This document shows, one piece after another, positions 19,751 to 28,086 of a DNA stretch of 64,000 nucleotides. The position numbers and the translations under genes were made by a program. The first letter of the stretch is position 1, and every line of letters begins with the position of its first letter. The notes below the pieces were generated by a model. The model did not search any database. It saw only the letters and a program-made list of their open reading frames with translations, and was not told the origin of the DNA. This DNA comes from Variovorax sp. DXTD-1 (GTDB lineage: Bacteria > Pseudomonadota > Gammaproteobacteria > Burkholderiales > Burkholderiaceae_C), in the NCBI RefSeq assembly GCF_003984625.1, contig NZ_RWKH01000003.1, forward strand, positions 62,001-126,000. Direction: 5' to 3'.

Positions 19751-20650
19751 TCAGCCCAGGCCCGCGCGCAGCGCATCGCGATAGCGCCGGCTGCACGGCA
19801 CGGTGGAACCATCGTGCATGTGCAGCCGGGCGTCGCCGCCGTCGAGCGGCTCTATCTCCTTGATGCGCCCCAGGTTGACCGCGTGGCTGCGGTGCACGCG
19901 CACGAATCGGGCGGGGTCGAGCTGCGTCAGAAAGTCCGTGAGCGTGGCGCGCAGCAGGTAGTCGTGGCCGTTGACGTGCAGGCCGACGTAGTTGCCTTCG
20001 GCCTGGAGCCAATCGATGTCGCCGGCGGCAATCAGGAATTCGCGCCGCAGCTTGCGCACCAGAAAGCGCTCGGGCCGAGAGGGCTGCGCGGGCGGCGCCG
20101 GTTGATGGACATCAGGTTCGGCGGGCGCCCCCTCGGGTGCGTCGAGCACGCGCGCCTCGCCCTGCAGCCGCAGCATGAAAACGCCGTACACCCAGATGCC
20201 GAACACCATCGACAGGTATGCGCGCACGTCCTTCAGATATTCGTAGCCCCAGCGCCCGGTCCAGCCCGCGAAGTCGTAGCGCTCGCCCATGGCCGAATAG
20301 ACCATGGCCCGCAGCGCGAACATCGCGGCCACGTGCACCAGGCTGAAGACGACGCTGGCGGCCAGGTGCCAGGCCAGGTAGCGCAGCAGATGCGTGCGCG
20401 CCAGCGGCGAAAGCCGGCGCTGGACGGCGACAACGGCCGGCACCAGCGCCAGCAGCACCAGGTGACTGGACACCTCCCAGGTCACGATTTCCCAGGCGGC
20501 GCGCGGCACCGCGCGATCGCGCGCATCGATCAACGCCACGGTGGTGTTGAACACCGCCTGCAGCGCCATGAAGACGACCCAGAAGCCCACTTCCACCCAG
20601 CGGCGGATGGGCTCGTAGCGCTCGTACAGGTTCTTTCGGGAGTCTCCCAT
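19751..20650 (-). CDS. Membrane-bound LytTR DNA-binding protein
   Basis: A 299-residue protein with four hydrophobic helices in the first 160 residues (WVEVGFWVVFMALQAVF, VLLALVPAVVAV, VVFSLVHVAAMFALRAMV, AYLSMVFGIWVYGVFML). A Pro-rich linker follows, then a complete LytTR domain (FLIAAGDIDWLQAEGNYVGLHV, FVRVHRSHAVNLGRIKEIEP, VPCSRRYRDAL). There is no receiver domain, so it would sense through the membrane part. The start at MGDSRKN is favoured because residues before it are unlike the family. It is divergent from an acyltransferase gene, a likely target. Confidence 0.88.
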   Translation of the reverse strand: MGDSRKNLYERYEPIRRWVEVGFWVVFMALQAVFNTTVALIDARDRAVPRAAWEIVTWEVSSHLVLLALVPAVVAVQRRLSPLARTHLLRYLAWHLAASVVFSLVHVAAMFALRAMVYSAMGERYDFAGWTGRWGYEYLKDVRAYLSMVFGIWVYGVFMLRLQGEARVLDAPEGAPAEPDVHQPAPPAQPSRPERFLVRKLRREFLIAAGDIDWLQAEGNYVGLHVNGHDYLLRATLTDFLTQLDPARFVRVHRSHAVNLGRIKEIEPLDGGDARLHMHDGSTVPCSRRYRDALRAGLG

Positions 20651-20808
20651 GTCCGGGATTCTCGCGATGATCCGCGCACCGGCGGGCGAATTTCGTCCCT
20701 GACGGGCACCGCTCGTCACAAACAGGGCGCGATCCGTCCCTTCGGTGCGCGGCGGCGGCGGCCCGACAGGACCATCGGCTTCTCTCTTGCGTCATTCGAG
20801 GAGTTTCG

Positions 20809-22047
20809 ATGCCTGCACCCCCAGTCCCGCTCGATCGCCGGCACGACATCGATGCGCTGCGCGCGCTGGCCTTCCTGCTGGTCATCCTGTACCACGTGGC
20901 GATGTACTACGTGGCCGACTGGCCCTGGCACCTGAAAAGCCCGCATGCGGCCGAATGGCTGCAGTGGCCGATGCGGGTGCTCAACCTGTGGCGCATGGAC
21001 CTCGTGTTCCTGATCTCGGGCGTGTCGCTGGGTTTTTTGAGCCGCAACCAGGGCACCTGGCGTTTGCTGCGCAGCCGCGGCGCCCGGTTGATGCTGCCGC
21101 TGGTCTTCGGCATGGCGATGATCGTGCCGTACCAGGCCTATGCCGAAGGCGTGGCGAACGGACTGGTGGCGCCAGGCTTCGGCGCCTTCTTGCTGCGCTA
21201 CCTGCCCATGAACGACCCATGGCCGAAGCAGGCGTTCGCCGGCGCGGAGTTCGGCATTACCTGGAACCATCTCTGGTACCTGCCCTACCTGTTCACCTAC
21301 ACGGCGCTCATTGCGGTCACGCTGCCGCTGTGGCGCTCCCGCGCGGACCAGTGGATGCGGCGCAGCTTCAACGGGCTGCGCGGCTGGAAGCTGCTGTTGC
21401 TGCCGGCGCTTCCGCTGCTGCTCTGGACGATGTTGCTGGCCCGGCACTTTCCGCCGACGCACAACCTGGTTCGCGACTTCTACCTGCACAGCATTTTCTT
21501 CACCGTGTTTCTGTACGGCCACTGGATGGGAGCGGACACGGGCGTGTGGCGCGAGCTGGCGCGTTTGCGCCGCGTGTCGCTCGCGCTGGCCGCGGTGGCG
21601 ATTGCGGCTTTCATCCTGCTGCGGCTCGGCGCCAAGGGCCCGCCTTCGGGCGTGCTGATGGACACGCTGCGCATGCTCTACCTGTGGCTGGCGGTCGCCA
21701 CCATTCTGGGCCACGGCCACCGCTACCTGAACAGGCCCTGGCCGTGGCTGCGCTGGGCCAACGAGTCGGTGTACCCGTGGTACGTGCTGCACCAGACGCT
21801 GATCATCGCGGGCATTGCGCTGCTGGCACCGCTCGCGATGGGGCCGGTGCTGGAACCGATGCTGCTGGTTGTGCTCACCATCGCCGGCTGCTGGCTGCTC
21901 ACCGACGGGCTGATTCGTCGCTTCAACTGGCTGCGGCCACTGTTCGGGCTCAAGCCCCGGCGCATCGGTGGCAAGACGGAAGTCACTTCACCGGCGGAGC
22001 CTCTTCCACCGGAACCAGGATGGCGCTCCCGGTCGCCACGAGCTTGA
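20809..22047 (+). CDS. Acyltransferase 3 family membrane protein (OpgC-like)
   Basis: A 412-residue integral membrane protein starting RHDIDALRALAFLLVILYHV, the classic Acyl_transf_3 opening with its Arg and His in TM1. About ten TM helices follow, with DLVFLISGVSLGFL as TM2. Members O-acylate sugars, periplasmic glucans or other surface molecules; the OpgC branch succinylates osmoregulated periplasmic glucans. The substrate cannot be fixed. A GGAG ribosome-binding site precedes the start. Its last 65 bp overlap, in opposite orientation, the 3' end of a thioesterase gene. Confidence 0.88.
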   Translation: MPAPPVPLDRRHDIDALRALAFLLVILYHVAMYYVADWPWHLKSPHAAEWLQWPMRVLNLWRMDLVFLISGVSLGFLSRNQGTWRLLRSRGARLMLPLVFGMAMIVPYQAYAEGVANGLVAPGFGAFLLRYLPMNDPWPKQAFAGAEFGITWNHLWYLPYLFTYTALIAVTLPLWRSRADQWMRRSFNGLRGWKLLLLPALPLLLWTMLLARHFPPTHNLVRDFYLHSIFFTVFLYGHWMGADTGVWRELARLRRVSLALAAVAIAAFILLRLGAKGPPSGVLMDTLRMLYLWLAVATILGHGHRYLNRPWPWLRWANESVYPWYVLHQTLIIAGIALLAPLAMGPVLEPMLLVVLTIAGCWLLTDGLIRRFNWLRPLFGLKPRRIGGKTEVTSPAEPLPPEPGWRSRSPRA

Positions 22048-22402
22048 GGCTGTCGCCCTCCCCCTGACCATAGAGTTCGGCGGTGGTGAACACCTGCTTG
22101 CGGCCTGCCTTCACGACCTTGCCCCGCGCAATGAAGGCGCGGCCCATCGCGGGCGAGAGGCAGTTCACCGAAAAGTGCGATGCCAGCACCCGGCCCGCCA
22201 CGGTCGACGCCGCAAAGCCGCAGGCCGTGTCGAGCATTGCGCCGATGAGCCCCGCGTGCAGAAACCCGGCGTACTGGCCCATGTCTTCCTCGCGCCACTC
22301 CATGCGCAGTTCGGCTTCGCCCCGGGCGGCGCGGGTGACTTCGAAACCCGCCCACCGATTGAAGGCGGCGGTCTTGTTGATGGCCTGGATGGTGTCGAGC
22401 AT
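21983..22402 (-). CDS. PaaI-family hotdog-fold thioesterase
   Basis: A 139-residue protein of the PaaI/4HBT type. The hotdog segments are GQYAGFLHAGLIGAMLDTACGFAAST (with the HAG turn and catalytic-region Asp) and VNCLSPAMGRAFIARGKVVKAGRKQVFTTAELYG. It probably hydrolyses an acyl- or aryl-CoA thioester in the cytoplasm. It is a single gene whose 3' end overlaps that of the convergent acyltransferase. It is divergent from the MuiA-family gene with 213 bp between. Confidence 0.88.
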   Translation of the reverse strand: MLDTIQAINKTAAFNRWAGFEVTRAARGEAELRMEWREEDMGQYAGFLHAGLIGAMLDTACGFAASTVAGRVLASHFSVNCLSPAMGRAFIARGKVVKAGRKQVFTTAELYGQGEGDSLKLVATGSAILVPVEEAPPVK

Positions 22403-22615
22403 GGCGGTCTTTCAAAAAAGAAAGGGTGGAGCGTCGAAGACGATGAAAGATACGGAGAGCCACTCTACGAAGCGGCTCCACCGGGTGCCGTCACGCGGGC
22501 GACCCGCACCGCTTCGACAGTTGCCTTGGCGACAGCGCACTTTTTTTCACCGGCTTAACCCCGATCGGCGAGCCCCGCCGTATGAGTGGAGGAACGATCC
22601 ACTACCGAGGCTCCG

Positions 22616-24265
22616 ATGAAAGCAATCTCTTCTTCCTCCTTCTTCCGTGCCGACCTGCGCGCCACCGTCCTTGCCGCAGCCTGCCTGGTGCTCGGCACCG
22701 GCGCCAATGCGCAGGTCATGGCAACCGCCGCCGGCGCGGACGCGTCGCGCATCACGCAAGTCAAGGTGTACCCCGGCAGCGCCACGATAGAGCGCGTGGC
22801 GCGGGTCGCGGCCGGCAGCCGGTCGGTCACCTTTGCCTGCCTGCCCGCCGGGCTCGACGTGCAGAGCCTGCAGGTATCGGCCGGCGCTTCGGTGCGCCTG
22901 GGCGAAACCTCGGTGCTCAACGAGCCGCGCGAACTCTCCGCACGTTGCGCGACCAGTGCGCTCGACGGCCGCATTCGCGACCTGGAGGACCAGAAGGCCG
23001 CGCTGCAGGCCGAGAGCGATGCAATCGGCCTGGTCACCGGCTATCTCAAGGGCCTCTCGGGTAGCGGCGAGCCGGCGCAAGGCGCCCGCGCACCGATGGA
23101 CGCACGCAATCTTGCCGCGATGACCGATGCGATGCGCCGCACCGGGCAGGATTCGCTGCTGAAGCAGCACCAGATCCAGCGCAAGCAGACCGACATCGAC
23201 CGCCAGCTCAACCCGCTCCTGGCCGAGCGCACGCGCACACAGGGCAACGGCACGCAGGTCGCGGCCGTGACCGTCACGCTGGCCGCCAGCGCCGATACCG
23301 ACGTGAAGCTCAGCTACCAGGTCAACGGCCCGGGCTGGACGCCCACCTACCGCGCACTGCTCGACACCGCCACACGCAAGGTGCGCATCGAGCGCCAGGC
23401 GCTGGTGGCGCAGGCCACGGGCGAAGACTGGCGCGGCGTGAAGCTGGTGCTTTCCACCGGCCAGCCGCGCCGCGAAACCACAGGCCGCACGCCAAGCGCG
23501 TGGCGCATCGGCATCGAGCCGCCGCAACGCGCGCCCGCAAGCCCGGCCGTTGCCATGATGGCAGCGCCGGCACCCGCTGCATCGCTCGACCGCAAGCGCG
23601 CCATGGCTGAAGCTGCAGAGCCGCTTTTCGACGTGGCCGTGTTCGACAACAGCTTTTCCACCGAATTTGCCGTGCCGCAGAGCATCGATGTGCCTTCCAA
23701 CGGCCAGCGCGTGGCGCTGGCACTGGGCCAGCACGAAGACACGGCGAAGCTCGCGGCGCGCACCAGCCCGCGCGTGGACGCCAGCGCCTTCCTGGTCGCC
23801 GAACTCGCGCAACCCTCGGGTGTGTGGCCGGCCGGGGCGCTGCAGCTGTACCGCGACGGCAACTTCGTCGGCAGCGGCCGATGGAATGCGCCCAACGATG
23901 CAAAGCTCACGCTCTCCTTCGGCCGCGACGAACTCGTGCGCGTGCAGGCCGAGCCCGAGCAAGACAGCCAGGGCACAGGCGGCTTTGTCGGTTCGCGCGC
24001 CGAGCGCAAGGTGCAGCGCGCCTATGTGGTGGAGAACCGCCACCGCACGCCCATTGCGGTGCAGGTGCTCGAGGCCGCGCCGGTTTCCGTCGACGAGCAG
24101 GTGCGCGTGGCCGCGCAGTTCACACCGCAACCTGGCGAGCTGGCCTGGAACAAGCAGCCGGGCCTCGCGATGTGGAGCTTCGACCTCGATGCCGGCAAGA
24201 CCGCGCGCGTGGCGGCCGACTACACCATCAGCTACCCGAAGGACGCGCGCCTGCAGATGCGCTGA
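22616..24265 (+). CDS. MuiA-family protein (DUF4140/DUF4139), exported
   Basis: A 549-residue exported protein. The signal peptide ends GTGANAQ. A DUF4140 domain begins ITQVKVYPGSATIERVARV, an alpha-helical coiled region covers residues about 125-215, and the DUF4139 beta-rich domain starts at VKLSYQVNGPGWTPTYRALLD. The family is called mucoidy inhibitor A from an early phenotype; its biochemical role is not known. An Ala/Pro-rich linker follows around residues 310-340. It stands alone, converging on the YlqF gene 12 bp downstream. Confidence 0.87.
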   Translation: MKAISSSSFFRADLRATVLAAACLVLGTGANAQVMATAAGADASRITQVKVYPGSATIERVARVAAGSRSVTFACLPAGLDVQSLQVSAGASVRLGETSVLNEPRELSARCATSALDGRIRDLEDQKAALQAESDAIGLVTGYLKGLSGSGEPAQGARAPMDARNLAAMTDAMRRTGQDSLLKQHQIQRKQTDIDRQLNPLLAERTRTQGNGTQVAAVTVTLAASADTDVKLSYQVNGPGWTPTYRALLDTATRKVRIERQALVAQATGEDWRGVKLVLSTGQPRRETTGRTPSAWRIGIEPPQRAPASPAVAMMAAPAPAASLDRKRAMAEAAEPLFDVAVFDNSFSTEFAVPQSIDVPSNGQRVALALGQHEDTAKLAARTSPRVDASAFLVAELAQPSGVWPAGALQLYRDGNFVGSGRWNAPNDAKLTLSFGRDELVRVQAEPEQDSQGTGGFVGSRAERKVQRAYVVENRHRTPIAVQVLEAAPVSVDEQVRVAAQFTPQPGELAWNKQPGLAMWSFDLDAGKTARVAADYTISYPKDARLQMR

Positions 24266-24277
24266 GCGCGACGTGCT

Positions 24278-25249
24278 TCAGCGCGGCTCGGGCGCCTGGC
24301 CTTCCGAAGGCTCGGCGCCCGGCTTGCGCTTCTTGCCGCGTGCCGCTTTCTTGGCCGCGCGTTCCGCATCGATGCGCTGGCCCTCTGCCAACCACTGCAG
24401 GAACTCTTCAGGTGTCTCGAGAGTGATGCGCCCCAGGTTGCCGGCGCGGAACTCATGCATGACGATTTCCGCGGCCTTTTGCAGGTTGACGCGGCCCTTG
24501 CCCAGCAGCGCGCCGCGCTTGCGGCCGATGGCGTCGAGCAGCTCTTCGTCCTTCATGGCGGCAATGGCAGCGGCGTCGTGCTCCGCCAGCTTGAAGCGCG
24601 CGGTAATGCCCTCGGCATAGTTCGCCTTCAGGTAGTTGAGCAGCTCCAGCGCCACTTCTTCCTCGTCGAAGGCATTGCGCCCCACGGCGCCGCTCGCCGC
24701 CAGGTTGTAGCCGCTCTTGGGCACCACGATGCGCGGCCACAGCATGCCGGGCGTGTCCCACAGGTAGAAGTCGTCGGCCAGCGTGATGCGCTGCTCCAGC
24801 TTGGTAATGCCGGCCTCGTCGCCGGTCTTGGCCTTGCGGCTGCCGGTCAGCGTGTTGATGAGGGTCGACTTGCCCACGTTGGGAATGCCGCAGATCAGCA
24901 CGCGCATCGGCTTGGCCATGCCGCCGCGGTTGGGCGAAAGCTCGTGGCAGGCGCGCACGATGGCCTGCGCCGGCGTGGTCTGGCTCGCGTCGAGCGGAAT
25001 GGCGCGCGTGGCCGGCAACGCGTTGTAGTGCGCGAGCCATAGCGCGGTGCGCGCGGCGTCGGCCAGGTCCTGCTTGTTGAGCACCTTCAGCGAGGGCCGC
25101 CCGGCCGTGAGCTCGGCCAGCATCGGATTGGCGCTGGAGCCGGGCAGCCGCGCGTCGAGCAGTTCGATGACCACGTCGATGTCCTTCACCCGCTCGGTGA
25201 TGGCCTTCTGGGTCGTGTACATGTGCCCGGGGAACCACTGGATCGCCAT
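24278..25249 (-). CDS. ylqF: Ribosome biogenesis GTPase YlqF/RbgA
   Basis: A 323-residue circularly permuted GTPase. G4 (NKQD, 58-61) precedes G1 (GIPNVGKST, 121-129) and G3 (DTPG, 165-168), the order that defines this family. It starts MAIQWFPGHM, the conserved N-terminus. RbgA helps late maturation of the 50S subunit in Bacillus. The C-terminal 25 residues are Lys/Arg/Pro-rich (KKAARGKKRKPG) and probably RNA-binding or disordered. It lies alone on the minus strand. Confidence 0.93.
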   Translation of the reverse strand: MAIQWFPGHMYTTQKAITERVKDIDVVIELLDARLPGSSANPMLAELTAGRPSLKVLNKQDLADAARTALWLAHYNALPATRAIPLDASQTTPAQAIVRACHELSPNRGGMAKPMRVLICGIPNVGKSTLINTLTGSRKAKTGDEAGITKLEQRITLADDFYLWDTPGMLWPRIVVPKSGYNLAASGAVGRNAFDEEEVALELLNYLKANYAEGITARFKLAEHDAAAIAAMKDEELLDAIGRKRGALLGKGRVNLQKAAEIVMHEFRAGNLGRITLETPEEFLQWLAEGQRIDAERAAKKAARGKKRKPGAEPSEGQAPEPR

Positions 25250-25459
25250 CGATGGATGCTCTTTCGTTTCGCTCTGTCTGGGGAGGGGGCAGGCCCGAAG
25301 GCCGGGTGCGCATTGTCGACGGGGAACGTGCGGCAGATCACACCGCTACATTTTCCATAGCTGCAGGCGGCCATTTTGCCTGCGCTGCGGCGCGGCGCGC
25401 CCCTAGAATCCGCGCGCTGCACCTGCAGCCGCTTTCAAATAATCATCCGAGGGAAATCC

Positions 25460-26068
25460 ATGCTCAAGCGCCTTGCCGCTGCCGCCCTGCTGGCAGCCAC
25501 CGTTGGTTCCGCGACAGTCGCAACCGTTGCCCATGCCCAGCGCCCCACGCCGCCGCAGGGCCCGATGATCGACGGCTACCTGTGCTGCAACATGCGCACC
25601 TACGGCAGCTCCATCAGCGACATCAACTACGACGAGCAAGGCACGAGCATCGTGGCCGTGGGCACGCCGGCCCGCATCACGGCCTACGACATGCGCTGGT
25701 TCAGCGCCGACCTGGCCGGCAAGCCGCAGCGCATCAAGAACGACTACAGCCGCAACATCACGTTGATCGACTTTGCCAGGCGTTACGTCGTGACCGAAGA
25801 CCCCAAGCAGAAGATGGCGGCCTTTCCGCCCGCGATCCGCAATGCCATCCTTTCCGTGAAGGTGATGCCCGGCATGACGCGCGAGCAGGTGCTGATGGCC
25901 GTCGGCTACCCCGTTGCGGCCGAGAACCCCAGCCTCGACGCACCCACGTGGCGCTACTGGCGCGACAGCTGGTCCGAGTACCAGGTCAACTTCGACGAGA
26001 AGGGCCTGGTCAAGTCGGTGATCGGCGACCCGGTGGCGCTCAGCCGCGTGCTGGCACCAACACCTTAG
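25460..26068 (+). CDS. Exported protein with BamE/SmpA-like C-terminal domain
   Basis: A 202-residue protein with a Sec signal (LAAAALLAATVGSATVATV, cleavage after AHA). The mature part contains a Cys pair (YLCCNMRTYG). The C-terminal 60 residues, VMPGMTREQVLMAVGYP through WSEYQVNFDEKGLVKSVIG, follow the BamE/OmlA fold pattern in which a GMTxxQV turn leads into a beta-sheet ending in a conserved G. It lacks a lipobox, so it is not the housekeeping BamE lipoprotein. The role is unknown. A GGGAAA ribosome-binding site precedes the ATG. Confidence 0.7.
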   Translation: MLKRLAAAALLAATVGSATVATVAHAQRPTPPQGPMIDGYLCCNMRTYGSSISDINYDEQGTSIVAVGTPARITAYDMRWFSADLAGKPQRIKNDYSRNITLIDFARRYVVTEDPKQKMAAFPPAIRNAILSVKVMPGMTREQVLMAVGYPVAAENPSLDAPTWRYWRDSWSEYQVNFDEKGLVKSVIGDPVALSRVLAPTP

Positions 26069-26211
26069 TTCGCGTTGGCGCGCGTCTCGGCGAGACACGT
26101 GCAATCCATTAGATGTTTTGCATCGCGGGGGGCTGTTCCGCCCCTATCATTTGACTGAACGCGGCGCATCGGCGCGTCGGTCGAATTGAAACTTTTGATG
26201 GAGTTACCGCG

Positions 26212-26640
26212 ATGAAACCCGTCTCCGAACTGCTCAAGCGCCACGACTCCGCGGCCTGGCGCACCTCGCCGGACGCCAGCGTGTTCGACGCGCTGGCCAC
26301 CCTGGCGCATTTCGAAGTGGGCGCGCTCATGGTGATGGACGGCGAGAAGCTGGTGGGCTTTCTCTCCGAGCGCGACTACACCCGCAAGGTGGCGCTGCAG
26401 GGCAAGAACTCCAAGGAAATGAAGGTCTCGGAGATCATGACGCCCGACGTGATGACCGTGACCCCGCAAACCCGCACGCGCGCCTGCATGGCGCTCATGA
26501 GCCAGCGCAAGTTCCGCCACCTGCCGGTGGTCGACGGCGACAAGGTGGTCGGAATGATCTCCATCCAGGACTTGATGGACGACATCATTGCCGACCACGA
26601 AGTGACCATCGCGCAGCTCACGACCTATATCCAGAGTTGA
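26212..26640 (+). CDS. CBS-domain pair protein
   Basis: A 142-residue soluble protein consisting of two CBS motifs: VFDALATLAHFEVGALMVMDGEKLVGFLSERDY and VTPQTRTRACMALMSQRKFRHLPVVDGDKVVGMISIQDLM. Such stand-alone pairs bind adenosyl nucleotides and regulate partner enzymes or channels. No partner is encoded next to it. The start follows GGAG. Family assignment is firm, function open. Confidence 0.9.
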   Translation: MKPVSELLKRHDSAAWRTSPDASVFDALATLAHFEVGALMVMDGEKLVGFLSERDYTRKVALQGKNSKEMKVSEIMTPDVMTVTPQTRTRACMALMSQRKFRHLPVVDGDKVVGMISIQDLMDDIIADHEVTIAQLTTYIQS

Positions 26641-26737
26641 TCCCATGCCTGCCCCAAGGTGGGGAACACGCCTACGCGCGCCCGGCCTGTTTAGGGCGCA
26701 CAGTAGGGGCTCGTTCATCCATCAGCAGGAACACGGC

Positions 26738-27097
26738 ATGCAGATTCAGGTCAACACGAGCAACGGTGTCAACAACAAGGACGCGCTGGAGCGCTGGGCC
26801 GATACGGAGATCAAGCAACAGCTGAGCCGCTTCGTCGACGACGTGACGCGCGTCGAAGTGCATCTGAGCGACGAAAACCACGACAAGGCCGGTGCGGGCA
26901 ACAAGTGCTGCGTGATGGAAGCACGGCTTGCGCACCACCAGCCGCTGGCCGTGACGCAATACGCCACCACCCTGGACGAAGCCTTTCGCGGCGCGGCCGA
27001 AAAGCTCAAGCGCCTGCTCGACAACACGCTGGGCCGGCTGAACAACCACCGCGACCGCGACTCGATCCGCAAGGACGCGGGCTTTATCGCGGAGTAG
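26738..27097 (+). CDS. HPF/RaiA-family ribosome-associated protein
   Basis: A 119-residue protein with the beta-alpha-beta-beta-beta-alpha pattern of ribosome hibernation factors: MQIQVNTSNG, then a helix with ERWADTEIKQQLSRF, the strand VTRVEVHLSDEN, VMEARLAHHQPLAVTQ and the final helix DEAFRGAAEKLKRLLDNTLG. It would bind the 30S decoding region under stress. The ATG follows AGCAGGAACA. It is separate from the CBS gene by 97 bp; co-transcription is possible. Confidence 0.85.
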   Translation: MQIQVNTSNGVNNKDALERWADTEIKQQLSRFVDDVTRVEVHLSDENHDKAGAGNKCCVMEARLAHHQPLAVTQYATTLDEAFRGAAEKLKRLLDNTLGRLNNHRDRDSIRKDAGFIAE

Positions 27098-27116
27098 CTC
27101 CGGCAAGCGCCCGTGC

Positions 27117-27572
27117 TCACCGCCGGGTGCGGGGCTTCCGCGCGGGAGCCTTGGGGCCGGGTGTCTCGACCGGAATCAACGGCGGGCGGTGGCCCGTGTG
27201 CATCCACTCGTCGTAGAAGTCGATCTTGCGGTCGACCAGCGACAAGGCGCGCTTCCACTCGGCAATGGTTTCGGTCACGCGCGCGCGGTGCGCCGCGAGC
27301 AGGTCGCGCCGCTGCGGCAGCGTGGTCTTGCCCTGCAGCGCGAGCGCGGTGTATTCCCGCATCTCGGCAATGGTCATGCCGGTGCGGCGCAGCCGGTCCA
27401 TCAGGTCGAGCCAGCCCACGTGCAACTCGCCGTAGAGGCGCCGGCCGCCCTCGTCGCGCGAAACGCCGGGCACGAGGCCTTGCGCCTCGTACCAGCGAAT
27501 GGCGTGCACCGTGCGGCCGGTGCGCGTGGCAAGCTCGCCGATGTGGAACGGGGTGCCGCCGTCAGCCGGCAT
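27117..27572 (-). CDS. MerR-family transcriptional regulator
   Basis: A 151-residue regulator with the N-terminal winged helix FHIGELATRTGRTVHAIRWYEAQGLVPG, the second half GGRRLYGELHVGWLDLMDRLRRTGMTIAEM, and a coiled-coil dimerisation helix. The C-terminus is Pro/Lys/Arg-rich without the Cys pattern of metal sensors. Its start lies 11 bp inside the end of the upstream NTF2-like gene, so the two form a coupled operon. The inducer is unknown; the NTF2-like product may be part of the response. Confidence 0.88.
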   Translation of the reverse strand: MPADGGTPFHIGELATRTGRTVHAIRWYEAQGLVPGVSRDEGGRRLYGELHVGWLDLMDRLRRTGMTIAEMREYTALALQGKTTLPQRRDLLAAHRARVTETIAEWKRALSLVDRKIDFYDEWMHTGHRPPLIPVETPGPKAPARKPRTRR

Positions 27573-27987
27573 GGGCGGCGGCGGACGGCGCCTGCAGCGC
27601 CTCCTGCACCAGTGCGGTGTCGAAGTACTCGGTCAGTTCCTTCACCTTGCCTCCTTCGAGTCGATAGACGTAGCAATAGCGGTTGTTGTAGCGCTTGCCG
27701 GCCTTGGTGGGCACGTCGCCGCTGAACAGCACCACCACCCGGTCGTCTTCGGCAATGATGCGCTCGGTCTTGCTCCGGTAGGGGCCCGCGAACTGCGCGA
27801 ACAGCGGCTTGATCAGCTCTTCGCGGATGGCCGCCTTGCCCGCATAGGTGCGCGACCAGGGCGTGGTGCCTTCCAGCGTCCAGGCGGCATCGTCGGCCAG
27901 GCTGTCGATGAAGAGCTGGCCGTTGCCCTCGTCCAGCGCGGCATGGATGCGCTGCACCAGCGCCTTGTTGTCTGTCGTCGTGTTCAT
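27562..27987 (-). CDS. SnoaL/NTF2-like protein
   Basis: A 141-residue protein with the cone-shaped NTF2 fold pattern: ALVQRIHAALDEGNGQLFIDSLADDAAWTLEG, YAGKAAIREELIKPLFAQF, DRVVVLFSGDVPTKAGKRYNNRYCYVYRLEGGKVKELTEYFDTALV. Members include ketosteroid isomerase-like enzymes and small ligand binders; no catalytic assignment can be made. The start at MNTTTDNK is preceded by GAGGAAATGC. It is first in a two-gene operon with a MerR regulator that overlaps it by 11 bp. Confidence 0.82.
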   Translation of the reverse strand: MNTTTDNKALVQRIHAALDEGNGQLFIDSLADDAAWTLEGTTPWSRTYAGKAAIREELIKPLFAQFAGPYRSKTERIIAEDDRVVVLFSGDVPTKAGKRYNNRYCYVYRLEGGKVKELTEYFDTALVQEALQAPSAAAHAG

Positions 27988-28086
27988 GGCTGCATTTCCT
28001 CGTGGAATGAATGAACCGGAAGTCCCGGTGAATTCATTGGAAATGCTCGAGTGCACTCCAGGTCAAGCGCCGTGAACGGGTTTGCG

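Noticed and set aside
25376..25409. TTGCC...TAGAAT as a promoter of the BamE-like gene
   Set aside because: The spacer is about 22 bp, too long for sigma-70; only the -10-like part is convincing.
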